From the NCBI GenBank assembly GCA_016190535.1, contig JACPQK010000077.1, positions 1 through 10,669 of the forward strand: 10,669 nucleotides of DNA, read 5' to 3'. Source of the stretch: Chloroflexota bacterium (GTDB lineage Bacteria; Chloroflexota; Dehalococcoidia; JACPQK01). Below are positions 6,186 through 10,669 of the stretch, piece by piece. Within the stretch, counting starts at the first letter, position 1. Every line of letters starts with the position of its first letter. Under the pieces are notes generated by a model. It made no database searches, was not told where the DNA came from, and was given only the letters and a program-made list of their open reading frames with translations. The position numbers and the translations under genes are program-made.

Positions 6186-7121
6186 ATGCAGGGGAGAGGT
6201 AACAGGCTAGCGGAGGGAACGGTGGCCTCCAGCGCCAGGCCAGGGACGCTCAGGGGGCTATCCGAGGCTATGTTCCGGCTCCGAGGAGCCGAGGCCCTGC
6301 GCCGGCTCCACCGGCACAAGCCGGCAGTGCTAGGGGAGATAATGCTGCTTATCGTGGTCCTCTCCGTGGCCTTTGGCCCCTTCTTTGCCCCCTACCCGCT
6401 GGACCGGATAAGCGCTGATACCAGCCTGGCAGCGCCCTCCTGGTCCCATCCCTTTGGCACGGACAACCTGGGACGGGACATCCTTACCAGGGTCCTCCAT
6501 GGAGGGCGGATCAGCTTGACAGTAGGATTCCTGGCTGTGGCCCTGGGCATGAGCGTAGGGGTAGCCGTGGGCCTGATAGCTGGCTACAGGGGCGGCAGCT
6601 TCCTGGACCAGGCCATCATGGCGGTGCTGGATGCCTGGAGGGGTTTCCCTTCCCTGGTCCTGGCCCTGGCCCTCATCGCTGCCCTGGGGCCAGACCTCAA
6701 ATACGTCATCTTAGCCATTGGAGCCACCAGCATACCCCAGTTTGCCCGCATGGTGCGGGGACAGGTGCTGTCAGTGCGGGAGAACGACTACGTCCTGGCG
6801 GCCAGGGCCCTGGGGGCTGGGGTATCCCGGATCATGTGGCGACACGTCTTCCCCAATGTGCTGGCCCCCATCATTGTGCTGGCCGTAGTGGCGCTGGCGG
6901 GGGCCATCCTCTCCGAGGCGGGCCTGAGCTTCCTGGGCCTGGGGGTGCGGCCACCCACACCAAGCTGGGGCCTCATGGTAAGGGGTGGCTATTCCCACCT
7001 GGAGGCGGCCCCCTGGTTCTCCCTTATCCCCGGTGCCGCCATCCTGATGACGGTGCTGGGGGCCATGCTGCTGGGCAACGGGCTGAGGGACGCCTTCGAC
7101 CCCAAACGCCGGGGCCGGTAA
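6186..7121 (+). CDS. ABC transporter permease, DppC/OppC type
   Basis: 311 residues from this ATG; membrane partner of the DppB-like protein. It shows the family pattern: LHRHKPAVLGEIMLLIVV at the first membrane helix, HPFGTDNLGRDILTRVLHGG from residue 88, the EAA loop YVLAARALGAGVSRIMWRHV from residue 202, EAGLSFLGLGVRPPTPSWG, and NGLRDAFDPK near the end. An alternative start at 6270 (MFRLRGAEALRR) has CGAGG just upstream and would remove 28 atypical residues; the true start is uncertain. No ATP-binding subunit gene follows. The next genes are on the opposite strand, so this is the last gene of the transport operon. Confidence 0.92.
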   Translation: MQGRGNRLAEGTVASSARPGTLRGLSEAMFRLRGAEALRRLHRHKPAVLGEIMLLIVVLSVAFGPFFAPYPLDRISADTSLAAPSWSHPFGTDNLGRDILTRVLHGGRISLTVGFLAVALGMSVGVAVGLIAGYRGGSFLDQAIMAVLDAWRGFPSLVLALALIAALGPDLKYVILAIGATSIPQFARMVRGQVLSVRENDYVLAARALGAGVSRIMWRHVFPNVLAPIIVLAVVALAGAILSEAGLSFLGLGVRPPTPSWGLMVRGGYSHLEAAPWFSLIPGAAILMTVLGAMLLGNGLRDAFDPKRRGR

Positions 7122-7217
7122 GGCCCTCCACTCCCCGTTACAGCCTGGTTCCCTGCCGGCCTCTTATGGGAAAAAATCGAGAGGCTAACCTCTAGTACCT
7201 AGTTGCAGAAGTGACTG

Positions 7218-7323
7218 TACATTTCCCCTCGCCCCTTGCGGGAGAGGACTAAGGTGAGGGGAAGCCTTGACATCACCCTCATCCTAGCCTTCTCCCGTCG
7301 AGGGAGAAGGGATTGGAAATGTA
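7218..7323. repeat. 106-bp palindromic element at a convergent gene junction
   Basis: The ends TACATTTCC (7218-7226) and GGAAATGTA (7315-7323) are exact inverted repeats, and the interiors match imperfectly over about 45 bp per side. Each half also has its own hairpin. The right one is CCTTCTCCC-GTCGA-GGGAGAAGG (7288-7310, perfect 9 bp). The left one is CCTCgCCC/GGGaGAGG (7227-7247, one mismatch). The CCCTCACCCTAACC-like, CTCTCCC-rich words resemble a dispersed bacterial repeat type I recall. It lies 96 nt after the permease stop and 22 nt after the SDR stop. No T-run follows the stems. Confidence 0.7.
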
Positions 7324-7345
7324 TAGCCATTTGCGCAACGAAGTA

Positions 7346-8116
7346 CTAGGTAACGTACTGGCCGCCATTGATGTGAAGGGACTGCCCCGTGATGAACCCC
7401 GCCTGCTCCGAGGCCAGATAGGCGCAGAGGGAAGCGACCTCTTCTGGCCGGCCCACACGGCCCACGGGGATGTTCTTCGCCCGGTCCTCAGCCCTCCACG
7501 AGGCCGCGGGACCCGGCCACCCCGGGTACCACCGCTCAGGCCTGATGGTCTGGAAAGTCCCCGGTGCTATGCAGTTCACCGTAATCTGATAAGGGGCAAA
7601 CTCCCCGGAGAGACCGCGGGTCAGCCCCAGGATGGCTGTCTTGCTGGCAGCCACATGGGCCCGTCCAGCCCCCCCCATAAAGGCTGCCATCCCGGAAAAC
7701 AATATGATCCGGCCATACCTGCGCTCTACCATGCCCGGCAGTACCGCCCGGGTACAGTAGAAGGCACTCTTCAGGTTTATGGCCATTACGCTGTCCCACG
7801 CCTCCTCGGACATTTCCAGGAAGGGTATATCAGGCCTGACCGCTATGGTGTGGACCAGGATGTCGATGTGGCCCAACCTATTGCGGGCAGCTTCCATCAC
7901 CCGCTCCACATCCTCTCTCTGGGATACATCGCCCACGGCGGCCAGGGCCTGGACACCCAGCCCCCTAGCCTCCGCGGCCACCTCCTCCGCCTCCTGGGCA
8001 TTGGCCCTAGCGTTTACCACAATATTGGCCCCCTGGCGGGCAAACTCCAGGGCAATGGCCTTGCCTATGTTCCTCCCCGCCCCCGTCACCACAGCGTTCT
8101 TGCCTGAAAGCAGCAC
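7346..8116 (-). CDS. SDR-family protein lacking the catalytic Ser and Tyr
   Basis: 256 residues from a GTG start. SDR proteins are cytoplasmic NAD(P)-dependent oxidoreductases with a Rossmann fold. Seen: the nucleotide-binding TGAGRNIG (11-18), VNARAN after strand 2 (Arg37 suggests NADP preference), GDVS at 62-65, INLKS with the structural Asn114, and the C-terminal GRVGRPEEVASLCAYLAS and TGQSLHINGG. The usual NNAG is HTIA (89-92). At the active site the Tyr of YxxxK is Val155 (RAHVAASK, Lys159 kept) and the Ser position 13 residues earlier is Gly142. The GTG at 8116 was chosen over the ATG at 8176 because AGGAGG sits 6 nt before it and the extra 20 residues look non-coding. It is the second gene of an operon, 73 nt after the canonical SDR. 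Confidence 0.88.
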   Translation of the reverse strand: MLLSGKNAVVTGAGRNIGKAIALEFARQGANIVVNARANAQEAEEVAAEARGLGVQALAAVGDVSQREDVERVMEAARNRLGHIDILVHTIAVRPDIPFLEMSEEAWDSVMAINLKSAFYCTRAVLPGMVERRYGRIILFSGMAAFMGGAGRAHVAASKTAILGLTRGLSGEFAPYQITVNCIAPGTFQTIRPERWYPGWPGPAASWRAEDRAKNIPVGRVGRPEEVASLCAYLASEQAGFITGQSLHINGGQYVT

Positions 8117-8122
8117 TGAGAA

Positions 8123-8128
8123 CCTCCT
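8123..8128 (-). promoter_or_regulatory. Shine-Dalgarno that fixes the GTG start of the variant SDR
   Basis: Read on the minus strand, AGGAGG ends 6 nt before GTG at 8116-8114. No comparable site precedes the upstream ATG at 8176, so the shorter 256-residue product is preferred. Confidence 0.75.
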
Positions 8129-8189
8129 CTTGTTTACTCGTCCCCCTCTACACGTAGACCCCGGCAATCCACCCAAACATAACCCCCAG

Positions 8190-8993
8190 TTAAGTCAGCA
8201 GCAGACCCCCATCCGCCACGATTACGGACCCCGTCAAATAGTCCGCAGCAGGGCTAGCCAGGAAGAGCACCACCCGGGCGATATCGTCAGGCTCCCCGGC
8301 GCGCCCTATGGGTATACGCTCCCCAAAGCGTTTCCGCACTTGCTCTACAGTTGTCCCGGGGCTCGCTGAAGACATGGCCATCTGCTCGATACCGGGGGTC
8401 CACACCGAGGCAGGTGCCACAGCGTTCACCAGTATCCGGTGCGGGGCCAGCTCCAGGGCCAGGGTCTTGGTGAGCATGACCACCGCGCCTTTGGAGGAGC
8501 TGTAATGCGCCAGATTGCGGGGGGGATGGTAGGCACCGATGGAAGTGATATTGATGATCCTGCCGCCCTGCTTTGCCTTTACCATTTCGCGGGCTGCTCC
8601 CTGAGCGCAGAAGAACATGCCTTTGAGATCGGTGTCCAGGACCTTGTCCCACATCTCCTCGCTTATTTGCAGGGCGGGGGAGGGGCTGTAGGTAGTGGCA
8701 TTGTTGACCAGTATGTCCAGGCTGCCAAAGGCCTCTACAGTGGCTTGAGCCATTCTGTGGGCATCGGCCACGGCGCTCACGTCGGCCCGGATGGCCTGTG
8801 CCCTGCCACCCCCGGCCTCGATGTGGCGGGCAACCTGGACTGCCCTCTCCTCATCGATATCGGCGATCATCACCCTGGCACCGGCCTCCCCCAGCCGGAG
8901 GGCAATGGCTTCACCGATGCCCATGGCCCCACCCGTCACCAGAGCGCCTCTGCCCTTCAGGTCGAACAGGCTCGCGATGGGTTGATATGCCAT
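8190..8993 (-). CDS. SDR-family NAD-dependent oxidoreductase (3-oxoacyl-ACP reductase-like)
   Basis: 267 residues with the classical SDR layout: nucleotide-binding TGGAMGIG (20-27), Asp45 at the end of strand 2 (ADID), which favours NAD, DVS at 71-73, NNA at 97-99, catalytic Ser151 (NITSIGAY), Tyr164 and Lys168 in YSSSK, and the C-terminal GRAGEPDDIARVVLFLAS and TGSVIVADGG. The fourth tetrad position, usually Asn, is Asp122 (DTDLKG). AGGAGG at 9006-9001 lies 7 nt before the ATG, so the start is secure. It is the first gene of the minus-strand pair. The family oxidises or reduces hydroxyl/keto groups; the substrate cannot be told, though the neighbouring transporter suggests a catabolic role. 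Confidence 0.9.
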   Translation of the reverse strand: MAYQPIASLFDLKGRGALVTGGAMGIGEAIALRLGEAGARVMIADIDEERAVQVARHIEAGGGRAQAIRADVSAVADAHRMAQATVEAFGSLDILVNNATTYSPSPALQISEEMWDKVLDTDLKGMFFCAQGAAREMVKAKQGGRIINITSIGAYHPPRNLAHYSSSKGAVVMLTKTLALELAPHRILVNAVAPASVWTPGIEQMAMSSASPGTTVEQVRKRFGERIPIGRAGEPDDIARVVLFLASPAADYLTGSVIVADGGLLLT

Positions 8994-9216
8994 ACCCTTA
9001 CCTCCTTCAACTGTAAATCTCTTGGCGATACCCCCAGGCCAGCAGGTGGGGATTTAGCCCCCATATTACACGTATCCGGCGCTTCGGGGAAGGAGTGTTC
9101 TTTCCCAGGGGAGCACAGCCAGGTAGCAGCCAAGCCGGGAAGCAGCCACGAGGCTCCCCCCACTATCCTCCTATCCTGATGGAATGGCACATCAGCCAGC
9201 CCACCTCTCCTGCTGA

Positions 9217-9246
9217 TTCATACCCACGGATGGCTCCTGGTACAAT
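9217..9246 (+). promoter_or_regulatory. Extended -10 promoter for the multicopper oxidase
   Basis: TGGTACAAT (9238-9246) is an extended -10 box. TTCATA at 9217-9222 is an 18-bp-spaced -35 matching four of six consensus bases. Transcription would start near 9253, giving a leader of about 23 nt. Apart from this, the 8994-9275 region shows only a weak minus-strand TAATAT near 9063-9068 that might serve the SDR pair. Confidence 0.55.
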
Positions 9247-9275
9247 AAGAGGATGGTCAGGTGGAGGAGGGGAAG

Positions 9276-10669
9276 ATGTCACGCTACCACGGTTCCAGGT
9301 CAGGTAAACTGCTCCCCTTGCTTGTGGTACTGTTGCTCGCTTTTTCCTTCTCGCCCCAGCCCGGGGCGTACCTGGCCCAGGCGGCCCACCAGAAGTTCAT
9401 CACCCCCCTCCCCATACCACCAGTGATCACCGACCAGGATATCACTATCACCCTTCAAGAGGCGGAGCTACAGGTGCTGCCCGGCCCCAAGACTAGGATG
9501 TGGACCTTCAATGGTATCTTCCCCGGGCCTACCCTCCGACGGCCCAGCGGCCAGACCACCCGAGTGACCTTCATCAACAGACTGCCCCCGGAGGCCGGGT
9601 GCATGACCATCCACAACCACGGCAACAACTCGGCGTCCAGCGAGGATGGCCAGCCGGACAACTTCCTCATCTGCCCCGAAGGGGTGTCGCCCGGCCCGGA
9701 CCTTCATGGGTCTCACCGGATAGCGGAGGGTGTGCAGAAGACCTACCTGTATGACGGTATGGAGGGAGGGCGTCCTGAGCGGGCCGCCACCCAGTGGTAC
9801 CATGACCACCGCATGGACGTGACCGGGAGGAATGTCTTCATGGGCCTGGCGGGCTTCTACATCTGGGAGGACGAGATAGACCCGCACTCTCTGCCCTTGC
9901 CCCAGGGGGAGTTCGACGTGCCCTTGATGATCGCCGACCGGGTCTTCGATGCCCACAACCAGCTCGTCTATAGCTTCGAGTTGGATGGCGTCTTCGGCAA
10001 CCACATCCTGGTGAACGGCGCGGTGCAGCCCTTCTTCGAGGTGGCCGACCGCCAGTACCGCTTCCGCATCCTGGCCGCCTCCAACGCCAGGATATTCCGC
10101 TTCCAGTTGAGCAACGGCCAGCCCTTCCATGTCATCGGCACCGACGGCGGCCTGATGGAGTCGCCCGTCACGGTGAGGAGCCTGGATATGGGGCCCGCCG
10201 AGCGGGTGGAAATCGTCATTGACTTCAAGGGCAAGTTTGGCCAGGAAATCGTGCTTATCAACGCCCTGGGCGACAGGCGGGAGAACACCCGGGACATCCT
10301 CCAGTTCCGCGTGGCGCGCCATTTAGAGGACGAGAGTAGCGTGCCCCCGGTGCTCTATCCCTTCGAGAGGCTGGACCCCAGAGATGCGGTGGTCACCCGG
10401 GAGTTCAAGTTCAGCAAACACCAGGGGGTATGGGGTATCAACAGCCACTTCTTCAATCCCCACGTGGTGCTGGCACGGGTAAAGCTGGGCTCCGTGGAGA
10501 GATGGGTCCTGGAGAATAACTCCGGCGAGCCCCACCTGATTCACATCCACCTCACGGACCAGCAGGTAATCAGCCGCAATGGGAAGTCGCCCAATCCCAT
10601 CGAGGCGAGAGGGTTGAAAGAGACCCACCTGCTAATGGCAGACGGGGAACGGGTGGAGGTGCTCATCAA
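9276..10669 (+). CDS. Secreted multicopper oxidase, C-terminus beyond the window
   Basis: 464 codons are present and open to the window edge. Multicopper oxidases take electrons from phenols or metal ions at a type 1 copper and reduce O2 to water at a three-copper cluster. GGAGGAGG lies 5 nt before the ATG. Residues 1 to about 36 are a Sec signal peptide (LLPLLVVLLLAFSF) with a likely cleavage after AQA. Domain 1 has FNGIFPGPT, the first copper motif HNHGNN (His113, His115) and the second WYHDH (His176, His178). The third motif is HLIHIH (His420, 423, 425), with Leu where Pro is usual. The fourth motif, HCHxxxH with the type 1 Cys, should lie just past the window. The layout is closest to the CotA/bilirubin oxidase/phenoxazinone synthase group. 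It has its own promoter and diverges from the SDR pair, so its role in the locus is uncertain. Confidence 0.9.
   Translation, partial: MSRYHGSRSGKLLPLLVVLLLAFSFSPQPGAYLAQAAHQKFITPLPIPPVITDQDITITLQEAELQVLPGPKTRMWTFNGIFPGPTLRRPSGQTTRVTFINRLPPEAGCMTIHNHGNNSASSEDGQPDNFLICPEGVSPGPDLHGSHRIAEGVQKTYLYDGMEGGRPERAATQWYHDHRMDVTGRNVFMGLAGFYIWEDEIDPHSLPLPQGEFDVPLMIADRVFDAHNQLVYSFELDGVFGNHILVNGAVQPFFEVADRQYRFRILAASNARIFRFQLSNGQPFHVIGTDGGLMESPVTVRSLDMGPAERVEIVIDFKGKFGQEIVLINALGDRRENTRDILQFRVARHLEDESSVPPVLYPFERLDPRDAVVTREFKFSKHQGVWGINSHFFNPHVVLARVKLGSVERWVLENNSGEPHLIHIHLTDQQVISRNGKSPNPIEARGLKETHLLMADGERVEVLI

Noticed and set aside
7288..7320. Intrinsic terminator in the convergent junction.
   Set aside because: A strong 9-bp stem but no T-run on either side; better explained as part of the palindromic element.
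7313..8107. Plus-strand 264-residue open frame over the variant SDR gene.
   Set aside because: The minus strand encodes a clear SDR with a Shine-Dalgarno; the plus frame has no motif.

Overview
The window looks like a piece of a GC-rich (about 60-65%) bacterial chromosome, most likely a Chloroflexota lineage such as Dehalococcoidia. This is an inference. It rests mainly on the solute-binding lipoprotein, whose Thr/Pro/Ala-rich linker after the lipobox is typical of that phylum, and on the dispersed palindromic elements. No rRNA, tRNA, CRISPR array, transposase or integrase is visible.

Layout. 1-1581 (minus): the N-terminal 527 codons of alanyl-tRNA synthetase, cut by the window edge, with a near-consensus promoter behind it. 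The protein carries two unusual insertions: a short peptide encoded by a palindromic repeat, and a segment of about 100 residues with much lower GC than its surroundings. 1773-7121 (plus): a divergently transcribed group made of a variant MmgE/PrpD-family protein, an oligopeptide-type ABC solute-binding lipoprotein and two DppB/DppC-like permeases. A 120-bp cruciform-forming repeat and a hairpin-rich leader separate the binding protein from the permeases. No ATPase gene follows. 7122-7345: a convergent junction holding a second palindromic element. 7346-8993 (minus): two short-chain dehydrogenase/reductase (SDR) genes in one operon. The downstream one lacks the catalytic Ser and Tyr; the upstream one has both. 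9276-10669 (plus): an exported multicopper oxidase, cut at its C-terminus by the window end, behind its own extended -10 promoter.

How the genes may fit together. The MmgE/PrpD protein, transporter and two SDRs look like a small catabolic locus that imports an unidentified organic compound and processes it in the cytoplasm. The transporter would have to borrow ATPases encoded elsewhere. The multicopper oxidase and alaS look like independent neighbours. I see no clear defence or mobile system here. The most noteworthy signals are the alaS insertions, the SDR and MmgE/PrpD proteins with altered active sites, and the structured elements between genes.
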